A program made the translations under genes and the position numbers. DNA of 64,000 nt from Hypoxylon rubiginosum (taxonomy: Eukaryota > Ascomycota > Sordariomycetes > Xylariales > Hypoxylaceae): positions 1 to 64,000 of the forward strand of contig CADCXA010000053.1 in NCBI GenBank assembly GCA_902806565.1. Direction: 5' to 3'. The notes under the pieces were generated by a model, which saw nothing but the letters and a program-made list of their open reading frames with translations, did not search any database and was not told the DNA's origin. Below are positions 36,156 through 47,469 of this stretch, piece by piece. Numbering within the stretch: the first letter of the stretch is position 1; each line of letters starts with the position of its first letter.

Positions 36156-37423
36156 TGTTTTTGCGAGCTTTTGTTTTGTTTTATTTCGTTGATTTAAGGT
36201 GAATGGGGAAGGTGAGACAGGAGTGCTTCAGTATGATGACCAAGGGTTAACTGATATACGATTTCTGGTTTGATTCGGGGTGCGAAAATAACTGATTGAA
36301 TCTAGGAACTCATCTACTTTATATATTTTCCTTTGCCCCCGCCTCCTAGGCACAACCTCCAATACTCCTACGACCTGACGGCTGTCTTGCAAATCGAGAA
36401 GTCTTCACGAAAGCCTTGTTCAAAAGGATGACAGAGACCCGATCGGACGCTGGCATCAGAAAACGTACAGCTTTACCATTCCGGTGACCTTTTCAAGGCT
36501 GTACCTATTCTGACGCTATCCTTGGACTATCATCAAGCTCAATAACGGGCCCTTACATAATTGTCATCCCGGAATGTGGATGAGAGCTGAGGCCATGAGG
36601 CTCAATTCAGATGATCGGCAGCTGATCTTGATTTTAAAATTATGCTCCGTCTGCGTCGATCGAGACGAGGTTAGGTACCTTGAGGATCAGTTGGTTACGT
36701 GATAGTAGTTTGTGGTTTGGTGCTGAGAGCTGACAACGACTAATACCCCTATTCTGTGTCAGATCAACAAGATCTATCTGGAGAGCTTAAATCCCGAGCT
36801 CTTAATCAGGAATAGTCGACTAGAATTACTTTATTCTGTCAGCTCTCAACTATAACAGAAGTACAGCTAGTTGTAATATAATGAGGGACAACGCTGACGC
36901 CAGCTTGAAAATCCGCCCAATAACAAAGTTTCTATTTATGTATTCCGGATTTAAACCTCTATAGATTCTAGCAAAACATCTTCAAAAGATCACTATATGA
37001 TATCATCGATTTGCCTTTGCGCAAGGTGTCGATCATGTTGCTCTTTAAGACCCCTACAGCTTACAGAAGTTGTTTTTGGAAGTGCTATTTTCGAACTTTA
37101 CCCAAAAGAACATTGACCGAAGAATTGTTATGATGCAATATCGAGTCTCTAAGCTATCAAGTAGATGTTAGAGACGGTTACGACCTCTCAGGCGTTTGGT
37201 AAACCGACTTCTATTCTCTGCACACTGCTTCGAGGTATAAATAGTGTCGTCTTCCGTCCATGTAGAGGTGTTTTCTCACAACCGTCAACTCGCAACCCAG
37301 CTAGTTATTCTTCCAAGGATACCTACTTAAGCTACAGTTTATCTTCCAAAAACATATTTTCTTCTGTTTTCCCTCCTTCGAATATACCAGAAACCAAAGC
37401 AACCCAATTACAAAGGGCCCAAG
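36156..37423. promoter_or_regulatory. Divergent upstream region of two secreted-protein genes
   Basis: The 1.27 kb between the two divergent secreted-protein genes has no coding potential. TATA-like elements sit on both sides: TATATAAAG on the minus strand at 36317-36325, about 165 bp before the left gene, and TATAAATA on the plus strand at 37236-37243, about 180 bp before the right gene. Confidence 0.55.
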
Positions 37424-38292
37424 ATGAGATTCAACGTTGTTTACATGGCGGTTTGTTAACTGGTTCCTCAGCAGTTTGGTGCTTTTTTTTTTGTTCTTCC
37501 GTCGCTAATTAACTCTCGGTACAGGTCGCTGTCTTTTGCGGCGTGAGTGCAGCAATGCCAGCAATTCCAAGCAGCACGGGGAAGGAGACCAGTATCGCAC
37601 AGAGATCCTTGGAGGATGAAAGCGGTCTACCTTCAACGGACGACTTGGTTCTAACCCCGGGACTCGAAACGCGTAACAACCAGCAACTGCGCATTTTATG
37701 GCGCAGGCAAGGAACTAAGATGATCATTCGTGTAGTCGGGCTGTTGACTCCTCACTGGGCGGCTGCCGGCGGCGTCGTCGATTCGCTGCACTCGGTCTCT
37801 GATGTATCTACGGCTCTCTCCTCGACCATACGCTCTGGTCTTATCAAGTACGTATTGTCTTCCCACTCCCCGTCCGATGTCGGTAGGTTATCATCTTGGC
37901 CATTACTGATTTGCTGCATCCATAGCGGTGCAAACGGCATCCACGGGGTTATAGCCTGGGTGCATGGGACCTTTACACCGACTTATACCAGTGTTGGGAG
38001 CGATTCGTCTATTGGGGTGGACATCGCTACAACGAGTGCCCTCGGAAACATACCAGACCAGCAGATCCTAAACAACGTCGTCCAGCTTCTACAATCCTGG
38101 GGGCTCAATGTACCGGCGCCGCAGCAAGACAACAGCTTGGGCCTACCGCAGAAGCGCGATCTGGCTCTCAACACTCGGCAGCTGAGTAACGCTTTGCAGC
38201 AGTGGTGCCTCAGTCCCAACACCGAGATCCTAAAGGTCATCGGTAACGGGAACCCATCTACTTCTCTCTCGTACGCTACGGCCTGCCCATGA
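37424..38292 (+). CDS. Predicted secreted protein with a Kex2-type site
   Basis: Three exons, 37424-37450, 37525-37847 and 37926-38292, give 238 residues. The 27-nt first exon encodes MRFNVVYMA and joins VAVFCGVSAAMPAIP to form a clear signal peptide. Intron 1 is GTTTGT to CAG, 74 nt; intron 2 is GTACGT to TAG with branch TACTGAT, 78 nt. Intron 2 is a multiple of three without stops, so a 264-residue retained-intron form is also readable; the spliced form (SGLINGANGIHGVIAWVHG) looks better. A Lys-Arg site lies in LGLPQKRDLALNTR. Only two Cys remain in the mature part. No family recognised. A TATA box at 37236 lies at the expected distance. Confidence 0.68.
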
Positions 38293-40765
38293 GTACATAG
38301 TTTCATTCGGCCATTCCAAGCTCTGTCCCCTCTCAACGGTACCTATCTTGAAATGGCCTAGAGAATGACTGGGATTTTGGATGTGTTTGTTCTTACTTCA
38401 CGGCTCCTAGGTGGCCTTTAGACATAGATTTCTTTTTGTTTCCGGATGCAATTTGAGAGATACGACTTTCGTTTATTTTATTTTTTCGGTTTAGAGCAAT
38501 GGTCTGCACTGCTGTTATTTAAAAATTCCAACTACGTTACTACATTCAAGAACGTTGACCTCTTTTGAAAATGATTTTGTGTTTATTTTTATTTATAAAA
38601 ACCCGTGGAAAGAAAGAAAAAACCTTGTTAATAGTTATTCCATTAAGATATCAACACATGATAGGGCGGGCTTCAAATCCAACACCCACGGTGAATATTG
38701 CCCCTGAGAATTACATCCGGGGGAAATCGATTTTTAAAACAGCCCACATCATCTAGAACAATGAACGACTCTCGTATAAGGCAACATGTATAATAATCGG
38801 AACTTGATTTGTGATGAAACTACCGATAAAATATAGGACCTCATACCCAAAGCTGGCAGACCCAGACAAGGTAAGGTTATTATGTTGAATGGTACAGTTG
38901 AAGTCAGCCAGGCTCAAAGGCATGGGATGGTTTGCAATCTACCTGTTCTTAAATTCCGTTCTATCGGCCATCTGTAGCTCGTCTGGTATAGCTACTCTTT
39001 CATTTGTGCTCTATAAGCGGTTCGTAATCGGTAAGCTGGACGGTACGTGTAGAGAGTCTAGTATATTTTATATAGGAGCTCAGATGTAAATTGAATAGTA
39101 CAGACTTAATTCCCCGGTTAAAACTTCCAACTAAATAAAGAATGAGAAAATAAATATATCTTATTAAAGTGATGTTTTATTTTATAAATTATTTTATAAT
39201 ATAATTTATTAATATTTTCCGAAATCTTTTCACCTCGTCGTAGTTAAGTTAATACTTGTAAATACTAACAGAGAAAAAAAAAAGGCAAGGGTTTAAAAAC
39301 CTCTTGAGTTTGCCAAGGGCCCCCCCTTGTTAAAAGGTAACTAATTACTCTAGATATCTCCGGCATTTAACCCCGATCTGTTGTGGACGGCGAGCGGTGA
39401 GAAAGTTTTTCGGGCCTCATTCCTATCTTTCAACATTAGATTATGTAGAGTCGGTAGATTAACGTATCTAAGATAAATACCTACCTACCTATCTACGTGC
39501 GTGCCCCTTCGCCCTTCTCCCAATTTCCAGAACGATTTTCTTCCTTCGCCGAGGTCTAATCTGTCTCTGCTTCCTCCTTACGCCTTCGCACCATTGGCTT
39601 CGTCTCAGATGACAGCCGTTGGTCGGACTAGAGGGCTTGACTCTATCACCTCTTGGACGGCTCATTATCGCAGGACGTATGCTCGTCAAAATGGGGGACG
39701 CGGTTTAAATGGTGCAGCAGGTAAATACATCTAACATTTCAAGTGTTCCCCGATACCTTAGATATATACCTTACCTACCTTACGTACCTATATGTACAAT
39801 CCTAATGTTAGGTATACCGTATACGTTATGTACCATGTGCAGTAAATCGGGTGCCGAAAACTTGATGGGCGCGCTCACCCTCCCCCGGTTTTCGGCCCTC
39901 CTCCTAGTGGTCGCGCTTCCTCTCCGTCCAATGCCCCTTTTACTCTGTACGCTGCCGTACGATGCCGTACGATTGTTACGCCTGCCTACCGTACAGGTAC
40001 GGGGTACGGCGTACGGGGTATGGGGGTGACGGGTGGTGGTTATCACTGGCATCCTCGGCATCACATCACAATATCACAATCACTATCAGAGCAATCAGAA
40101 ACAACCAGAGGGCTCTACCTGTCTACCTGTCAGCCTGTCAGCCTGTCTACCTAGTCCGAGTTCACGGTTCCACACTTTTAGGGCGAGCCAGCAGCTAATA
40201 AGACCCAATTCCCACGCGGTCACGCAGTCACGCAGTAAAAAAAAAAAAAGGATCTTGGCTGATCACCTTGATGAAACCTGACGGTGCACGCTGTACGCTG
40301 CACGCACGTATCCTACACGTACACTCAAATTTTTTATGGTACACATGCACCGAAGAAGAATGAAGCTAGGCTTATATTCTGTTCGTCTTCTCTCACCGTT
40401 CCCTTTTTTGAAAAATTCCCTCACCACATTTATATTCTATTGCTTCGGTATTTTATAAGTATAGGGTAGAGTACTGGGAGCTTTAGTAATTCGCTTTATA
40501 GTTTTCTTCCCCTTCCCCCCCTTCCCCCCCTTCCCCTTTTTACCTTTTTACCACCCGAAGGCGAAAAAAAAAAAGGGAAAGAAACGAAACTAATATTCCC
40601 CTCCCCCTCTCAACAGGATCTGTAGTAATAGTACCTCCGCCGCTACGAGCAGTACATACCTATACCCCACTGCCGTCATATTCAGGGTTCTCCAGTAGTA
40701 CCCCGCCATCTCCAAGTCCGCTGTTACATACTCCAACAAGACGTCCTTTTCACCATCAAACAGCA
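38293..40765. other. 2.5-kb intergenic region, no gene seen
   Basis: Contains a short AT-rich patch (about 39130-39215) reminiscent of RIP DNA. Also present are GTACGGGGTACGGCGTACGG-type repeats (about 39957-40022), CCTGTCTACCTGTCAG repeats (about 40113-40152), an A-run (about 40237-40249), and pyrimidine tracts (about 40507-40545) that form the alanine aminotransferase 5' flank. Short open frames here have no protein-like features. Confidence 0.55.
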
Positions 40766-42320
40766 ATGGCGAGGCTGCACCTTGGAAACATTAACCCCCA
40801 CATCGTCGAGGCCAAGTATGCCGTGCGTGGCGAGTTGGCCGTCAAGTCCGAGGAGTACCGCGCCCGCCTTCGCAAGGGTGATAAGAGCCTGCCCTTCGCC
40901 GAGGTCGTAAGTGCCAACATCGGCAACCCCCAGCAGCTCGACCAGAAGCCCATCACCTTCTTCCGTCAGGTGCTAAGCTTGCTCGAGAACCCGAAGCTGC
41001 TAGAGCACGAGAATGTCCTCCTAAACTCCCTAGGATACAAGACGGACGTGCTAGAGCGCGCGAAATGGCTCTTGCACAACGCAGGTAGCGTTGGCGCGTA
41101 CAGCGCCAGCGCCGGCGTTCTCGCTATCAAAGAGAGCGTGGCCAAGTTTCTCGAGAGTGCGTATAAACCCGTTCTTGTATATATATATATATATATATAG
41201 GAATAAATAAGTAAAAAAGAATGGAGAAGAGGCGGATAGAACTTGTCATGGCTAACCTTCCAATCTAGAACGGGATGGCTTCGCCGCCGACCCGGCACGT
41301 ATCTACCTCTCGGCTGGCGCCTCCTCCGGTGTCAACACCCTCCTGCACGTCATCTGCGCTTCCCCGACTACCGGAATTCTCGTCCCCATCCCACAGTACC
41401 CGCTCTATACCGCCTCGCTCTCCGTCCTCAACTCCACCTGCGTACCGTATTACCTCGACGAGTCTGCCCAATGGGGCACGTCGCTGGAAACCATCAAGGA
41501 AGCCCATAGCAAGGCTAAGAGCGAGGGGATCGACGTGCGCGCCATCGTCATCATTAACCCTGGCAACCCGACGGGCGCCTCGCTGTCCGAGGCCGATATC
41601 CGCTCCGTCCTCGACTTTGCCGCCCAGGAGAAGCTCGTGGTCATGGCCGACGAAGTTTACCAGACCAACGTTTTCATTGGCAAGTTCCACAGCTTCCGAC
41701 AGGTCTTGCTCGGTCTCCAGAAACAGCACCCCGGCAAGTACGATCAGGTCGAGCTCGCATCGCTTCACTCCGTCTCCAAAGGCATGGTCGGCGAGTGCGG
41801 TCACCGTGGCGGGTATTTCGATCTGCACGGCTTCAAGCCCGAGGTCGAAGAGCAGATCTACAAGTTCGTATCCATCACGCTGTGTGCTCCCGTCATCGGC
41901 CAGTGCCTAGTTGAGCTCATGGTCAACCCGCCTCAGCCGGGCGATCCCTCGTATGAGCTCTACAACCAAGAATACAGCGGCATCTTTAACGCCCTAAAGA
42001 CCCGCGCCTACGCGCTCTACGAGGCCTTCAAGGAGATGGAAGGCGTCGAGTGCGGCGAACCTCAGGGTAGCATGTACCTCTTCCCCACCATCCACGTCTC
42101 CGCCAAAGCCGCCGAATCCGCCAAGAAGGAGGGCCGCACACCCGACGAGTTCTACTGCATGCGCTTGCTCGAGGCCACCGGCGTGTGCGTCGTGCCTGGC
42201 AGCGGGTTCGGCCAGGCCGAAGGCACGCTGCACTTCCGTACTACGTTCCTAGCACCTGGTACCGCGTGGGTTGGCTCTGTCAAGAAGTTCCATAAAGAAT
42301 TCATGGACCAATATAGATAG
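40766..42320 (+). CDS. ALT1: Alanine aminotransferase
   Basis: Interconverts alanine plus 2-oxoglutarate with pyruvate plus glutamate; a class I/II PLP aminotransferase. Two exons, 40766-41156 and 41269-42320, give 480 residues, the usual length. The 112-nt intron has GTGCGT and TAG borders, phase 1, and contains a (TA)n run. Landmarks are NINPHIVEAKYAVRGE, GNPQQLDQKPITFFRQVL, IYLSAGASSGVNTLL, PIPQYPLYTASL, IINPGNPTGASLS, MADEVYQTNVF and the PLP Lys301 in SLHSVSKGMVGECGHRGGY. The end GTLHFRTTFL...FHKEFMDQYR is typical. No mitochondrial presequence is visible with this start, so a cytosolic form is expected. A pyrimidine-rich 5' flank fits a highly expressed fungal gene. Confidence 0.94.
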
Positions 42321-42801
42321 AGAGGCAGAATAGCCGAGAGTGAATATAGGGGGCTAACATCAGGGTTGTAGCGGTTTTGATGTGGCCTTTTATTGAATTC
42401 TATTTAAAAAGAAACACAAAAGCATAGATATCTGCGCCTACGAGGCTCAGCTAGATAGAACGGCGTCGTGTAAGCAAACGTGTGGGAATGGTTTCATGGA
42501 CAAATACCAATCCGTAGAGGCAGTGATACCTACTCTCCACTCCCGCGTTACCAACAATACAAATACTTCCAGCTAACCTACCTGGTAATGATAATCATGC
42601 CTGGTAAGAACATTATGCATGCCCCTTGTTGCGAGCCGGGAAACCGTAGCTTAGTCGTGTCTATCTGGGTATTGTTACGAAGTACATAATTTCTATTGAA
42701 CAGGTTCGATGTTTTACGGTTACCGGTAGAGGCCCGTTCCTGTATTCATTACTAGTATGTAGCAGGTACTATTTATTGAATACCTAACCTATTTCTTCTC
42801 A
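42321..42801. other. Convergent intergenic region
   Basis: Lies between the 3' ends of the alanine aminotransferase and RPN7 genes. Will hold both 3' UTRs; nothing else stands out. Confidence 0.6.
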
Positions 42802-44413
42802 CTATGCTCTCTCGCTACCGCGAAGTCGCACGGCTTGTCCGTACTTTTGGAGCTTGGTGATTAGCTGATCACCTTGTTTCACCACGTCTTGATACTGCTT
42901 GTTCTTGTCGTCGGGTCGGTTCGTCTCGATAACGCCCTTGCCAGTCACACGGTCAATGGTACACGGGATGCGGCCGCCTGCGATAAACTTGGCGAGGTCG
43001 CTACAATGAGGCTCATATATTAGTCCGCGGCACAAATGGAGACGGTTATTTACGGGAGGAAGCAACTAGACGTACCGATCCAAGAAATCCACCGTGACGC
43101 CAAAGTCGTTGGCCATGCTTTCTAGACCCACGACGCGATAGCTCTGGAGCAGCTGCTGGTACGCGCGCAGCCGCATTTCGCGGATGAACCAGCCCTTGTG
43201 TTCGTGTAGATATCGATCCTGAGTGAGGAACTGCTCTTCGACTAGGGCTAGCGCCTGGAAGAAGAGCTTGTAATGTCCATTGTACAGGCTGTTGACTAGC
43301 TGCGCAAGGGGCGAGAAATCCACGGCCATCTCTGCCTCGGGTTGGTCGGTGCCGGTGCCGAGAGTTGTCAGATTCACGGCGGTCGTGGCCTTGGTGGGGG
43401 CAGTCGGCGATACGGTGTCCTTAACATCCCGCATCTCGGCGTCCTTAGCACCGGGACCTGCGGAGATGGCACCAGATAGGGCGAGCAGCTTGTCGTCGCC
43501 GTCGGCCCCTAGAATGGCCTTGATCTCAGGCGCATCGACGACCTTACTCTTGAAGTCGACCCTCTTAAGGGAGACTGAGCCGGCTAGGACGGAATAAACG
43601 ACTAGATTCGAATAGGTACACAACTCGTAGCTAGTGAAGGTCGAGAGGGAGTCAAGAAGGAGGGGCGCGGCGAGGTTGTAGGATCGAACGGTCAGGAGGT
43701 GCAGACCTTCGTAAGCCTTGAGGCGGTTGCGGCGGTCCCAGTCGCCGCCGCTGTCGACGAGTGTCTTGGCGCGCGCGACATGCTTCTTCACCAGGGCCTT
43801 GTCGCCGTAGAAGAGTCCCATACGGACTATAGCTAGTACGAGGTCAATCTTGGTACCTAGGATACCGGTCTTCTCGAAGACGTCGTCATAGGTTGCTATC
43901 GCTTTATCCTTAACGCAAGTGTCAGCGAAATGCTCAGAGCTGCCCAGCCGGGTTTTGATATACCTTGTCTCCAATCTTAGCAAAAAAATCGGCACGCTTC
44001 CCCTTGGCGGCCATGATTTCCGTCTCGCCGGCCTGCTCGACAGCTTCGTCCTCCTCCTTCTGGAAGGCTTCAAGCTCCTTGTCGTTTTCAGCCTTGAGCC
44101 TACTATAGACATCCTCATCCCAAGGCAAGGTGGCGCCTACAGACTTGCTGGCGACCATGCCGGCGGCACTGGGCTTACGACCGGTAGGCTTCGAAGAAGA
44201 TGATGTAGTCTCGCCGGTAGAGTTTAGGATGCCGTCGGTTGGGTGGGCCAGATACTTGTAGAAAGGTGCCATATTATGCTCATTGATGCCATCCTGTAAG
44301 CTTTGGAGGGCGGCTTGCTGGGCGGGCCGAGTGGCATAGGGATTCGTGATGGTGAATACATGCTGGGCTAGAGGTAGGGCTGGCCATTTTGCGTACTGCG
44401 GGTCGGAGCCCAT
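42802..44413 (-). CDS. RPN7: 26S proteasome regulatory subunit Rpn7
   Basis: Lid subunit of the 19S regulatory particle. Three exons, 43964-44413, 43076-43908 and 42802-43000, give 493 residues; introns of 55 and 75 nt, phases 0 and 2. The start MGSDPQYAKWPALPLAQHVF and the Rpn7 N-terminal helical domain (AIATYDDVFEKTGILGTKIDLVLAIVRMGLFYGDKALV...) are characteristic. The PCI domain covers about residues 330-470 (LYNGHYKLFFQALALVEEQFL...MANDFGVTVDFLDRDLAKFIAGGRIPCTIDRVTGKGVIETNRPD). An acidic Asp/Ala/Thr-rich insert at about 280-325 (GPGAKDAEMRDVKDTVSP) makes it longer than yeast Rpn7. A long (GA)n repeat sits in the presumed 5' UTR. Confidence 0.93.
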
Positions 44414-44462
44414 GGCGAACGTGTTGGAAGAGTACGGGAGGAATGGCGGCGGCCAGAGGGTG

Positions 44463-44518
<56 letters not shown>

Positions 44519-45078
44519 GAAAAGACTCAAGATTAGCGTGAATGAGTCTTAAAGGGTTGGAAGAGGAAACTTGCGGTAGTAGACACCTTTTGATGATAGT
44601 GGAGAGGTAATAGCGGAAGTAGAAAGGTAAGGCAAGGTAAAGGTAGATGTTGATGTGGTAGAGGTAAGAGAGCTATCGCCTAGGAGGGTATGTACACATT
44701 CTAAGGTACAGGCGGCCACTTGGGGGACGTAACTTCCGACAAGGGTTATTTAGGTGGAATCAATCGAGCCCCAGCCATCCCGACCAATCATAAGCATGTG
44801 TGAAGGTATAATTATGGGGCTTCTAACTTTTAAGTCTCAAGGTACATGTAGCCCTGCTAGCACTATTCAAAATGTTAGCACTCTCAGCACCCTTCAAATG
44901 TTAGCACTCTTCAAACGTTAACACTTTCCTTCTAAACCATAAACCATTTCGCAGACCGACTCGACATTTTAAAGCTAATTTTTCCATCTACAAGTACACC
45001 TCATTGCAAGAAATATCCTGCTTGTTCCTAAATCTCGCGGTCCAGCATAGCGGAACACCTCGCTCCCTGTCGCCCGCG
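44414..45078. other. Divergent RPN7/ABD1 intergenic region
   Basis: 665 bp upstream of both genes. Holds the (GA)n microsatellite at 44468-44515, AGGTAA-type repeats at about 44625-44670, and GTTAGCACTCT repeats at 44871-44925. The ABD1 frame is open upstream of 45079 but lacks an ATG there. Confidence 0.65.
44468..44515. repeat. (GA)n microsatellite
   Basis: About 24 uninterrupted GA dinucleotides, starting about 55 bp upstream of the RPN7 start codon and reading CT on the RPN7 strand. Confidence 0.95.
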
Positions 45079-46605
45079 ATGGCAGGAAAGGATGCTACCG
45101 AGGCTCTGCCTCAACCCTTCGATGCGAAACAACTTGAACCCGCAAAGAAACGCAAGCATTCACAATCCCCCGTCAGGAACAGTAGCAAACGCCGCCAGGG
45201 CGAGTCAGGTCTGCCCTCCATTGACGAGCTACCCCAGCCGTTCGACGCCAAGAAGCTCGAATCGGCCAAGAAGCACCAGCGCTCCAGATCGCCCTCCGAC
45301 GCGCCCCGGAGGCTTAAGCGACCCGGTCGCGGCGCCCGCTTCTCCCAGGCCGAGTCCAGCTCCATCCGCCAGCGCCACGAACAGCGCGAGCGCGACGCCG
45401 CCGACCAGGCCGCTACCCAGGCCGTACTAGAACAGAGAGGAATCAACGACGTCGTGCGACAGCACTACAACGCTGTTCCCGAGAGAGGCAGGGACTGGAG
45501 GAAAACGGATAGTAGGATCAAGGGACTACGATCTTTCAACAACTGGGTCAAGAGCACCTTAATACAGAAATTCTCCCCCGATGAGGATCATACCCCTGGT
45601 GCCCACGAGCGCGGACGCGATATGGCCGGGGCTAGAGACCACGAACTGCTCGTCCTCGACATCGGTTGCGGCAAAGGCGGCGACTTGGGAAAATGGCAGC
45701 AAGCGCCACAAAAGGTGCAACTCTACGTCGGGCTGGACCCTGCCGATGTCTCGATCGATCAAGCGAAAGAGCGTTACCGCAGCATGACCCACCGGGGCAG
45801 TGGTGGCCGAGGAGGAAGGGGCGGAGGCCACAGAGGGGGACGCCACCAGCATTTGTTCGATGCGCGGTTTTTTGTTAAAGACTGCTACGGCGAGTCCATC
45901 GGCGACATCGACGTTGTCCGACAGGTTGGGTTTGACCCTTCACCGATGGGGAGAAGCGGATTCGATATCGTCAGCATGATGTTCTGCATGCACTATGCAT
46001 TTGAGAGTGAAGCGAAAGCCCGAACCATGCTCCAGAACGTATCTAGCTCCTTAAAGAAAGGTGGCCGCTTCATAGGCTGCATACCCAACTCGGATGTGAT
46101 CGGCGAACGAGTCATCAAGTTCAACGAGTGGCTCGCAAAGGAAAAGGAGAGGGAATCGATAGAAAAGAAGGATCCCCCACCCCCTAAGGAGGAACGAGAA
46201 GAGGGAGAAGAAGCGGAGGAGGAAGAAGGTGAAGTCGAGAAAACGGCGGAGTGGGGCAACGATCTGTACCGGGTTAGATTCCCTGGTAAGACCCCCGAAG
46301 ACGGCATCTTCCGACCTCCATTCGGATGGAAATACAGCTTCTTTCTCGACGAGGCCGTCGAGGAAGTTCCCGAATACGTCGTACCTTGGCCGGCGTTCCG
46401 AGCCATAGCGGAAGACTACAATCTCGAGCTTCAGTATCACCAAAAGTTTGACGAGATTTGGGAGGCTGAGAAAGATGATTCCGTCCTAGGGCCTCTGAGC
46501 GAGCGCATGGGCGTCCGCGAGAGGGGTAGAGGTTCGCTTCTGGTCACGCCTGAAGAGATGGAGGTTGCCAGTTTCTATCTGGCCTTCTGTTTTTATAAAG
46601 TATAG
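45079..46605 (+). CDS. ABD1: mRNA cap guanine-N7 methyltransferase
   Basis: Nuclear enzyme that methylates the GpppN cap with S-adenosylmethionine. Single exon, 508 residues. The first ATG in frame is at 45079. Residues 1-120 are basic and disordered and contain two similar blocks, LPQPFDAKQLEPAKKRKHSQ and LPQPFDAKKLESAKKHQRSR. The catalytic domain starts with VRQHYNAVPERGRDWRKTDSRIKGLRSFNNWVKS, the cap-binding helix region. Motif I LVLDIGCGKGGDLGKW (about 191-206) binds SAM; FDIVSMMFCMHYAFE and GGRFIGCIPNSDVI follow. Two insertions are unusual for the fold: a Gly/Arg run GGRGGRGGGHRGG at about 242-254 and a Glu-rich stretch at about 370-395. YLAFCFYKV is the expected C-terminus. Confidence 0.94.
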   Translation: MAGKDATEALPQPFDAKQLEPAKKRKHSQSPVRNSSKRRQGESGLPSIDELPQPFDAKKLESAKKHQRSRSPSDAPRRLKRPGRGARFSQAESSSIRQRHEQRERDAADQAATQAVLEQRGINDVVRQHYNAVPERGRDWRKTDSRIKGLRSFNNWVKSTLIQKFSPDEDHTPGAHERGRDMAGARDHELLVLDIGCGKGGDLGKWQQAPQKVQLYVGLDPADVSIDQAKERYRSMTHRGSGGRGGRGGGHRGGRHQHLFDARFFVKDCYGESIGDIDVVRQVGFDPSPMGRSGFDIVSMMFCMHYAFESEAKARTMLQNVSSSLKKGGRFIGCIPNSDVIGERVIKFNEWLAKEKERESIEKKDPPPPKEEREEGEEAEEEEGEVEKTAEWGNDLYRVRFPGKTPEDGIFRPPFGWKYSFFLDEAVEEVPEYVVPWPAFRAIAEDYNLELQYHQKFDEIWEAEKDDSVLGPLSERMGVRERGRGSLLVTPEEMEVASFYLAFCFYKV

Positions 46606-47469
46606 GGTGGTTCGCCTTGGGCAGCTGCAGGACACCTATACGATGGCTAGGCGACGCCGCGCGCTTGTCTGATTGATGTTTTATATTTTAGAGCTCCCTA
46701 CATGACAACATTTCAGCCAACTGTTACCCGACACCAAATGACAGGTCGGTAAGCGATTTCACTTGGGCAGAGATACCGTAGATCAATACCATGGTTTAAT
46801 GCGGAATACTAGACGGAGGGCCTTGAAGAGAATATACCTCTGATCGTCATGGAGTAGCCGATATTTCACAGCCGGAGACTAGAGCTCTAAAATAACATCT
46901 GTTCTTAGATGGCAAACCGGTAAACCGAGCAAGCTTAAGTCAGGGAGCCAGTTACAGTGATATAAGAGAAAGGCGAATCTCGCAAACCCTATCATCGGCG
47001 GTACTGGTATGGATCGAGCTGATGCAAAAATTGAGGGATGAGATCGTCCATCTGACATGTATTCCCGCCGCGCACAAAACGTACGAGCGAACTAGTCGAC
47101 CAAGTTCGGCGAATTTTATGGCTCTTCATATCAAATCCACATCATCTTGCCGTTTGCTATAACTTGGATCCTCTCCCCATACATCTAGATGAGAAAAAAT
47201 AAACAGAAAGAAATCAAATCGTGAAGTCGTCCAGATATCACCAACATACATACATACATTGTGCTGATTAAACCCCAATCCCAACTCCAACCCCCAAAAT
47301 ACTTGTTTTCCTATTGCCACGCATGGCTATAGAAGGGAAGGATAACATTCCCACCGCGACGAAACCCGTCTCCCACAGCCCCTAATGTATCCATCCACTT
47401 CAAAGCGCTGGATCTTACAACGAGATAAATGAATAGTACATAGTACATAATCCTAGCAGGCTTAATCTT
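46606..47469. other. Convergent intergenic region
   Basis: Between the 3' ends of ABD1 and the Clr5-domain gene. No coding signal; holds CATACATACATACATTG near 47245. Confidence 0.6.

Noticed and set aside
35463..36197. 244-codon plus-strand open frame over the small secreted protein
   Set aside because: The opposite strand gives a signal peptide, paired Cys and a perfect splice model; this frame starts upstream of it without any recognisable feature.
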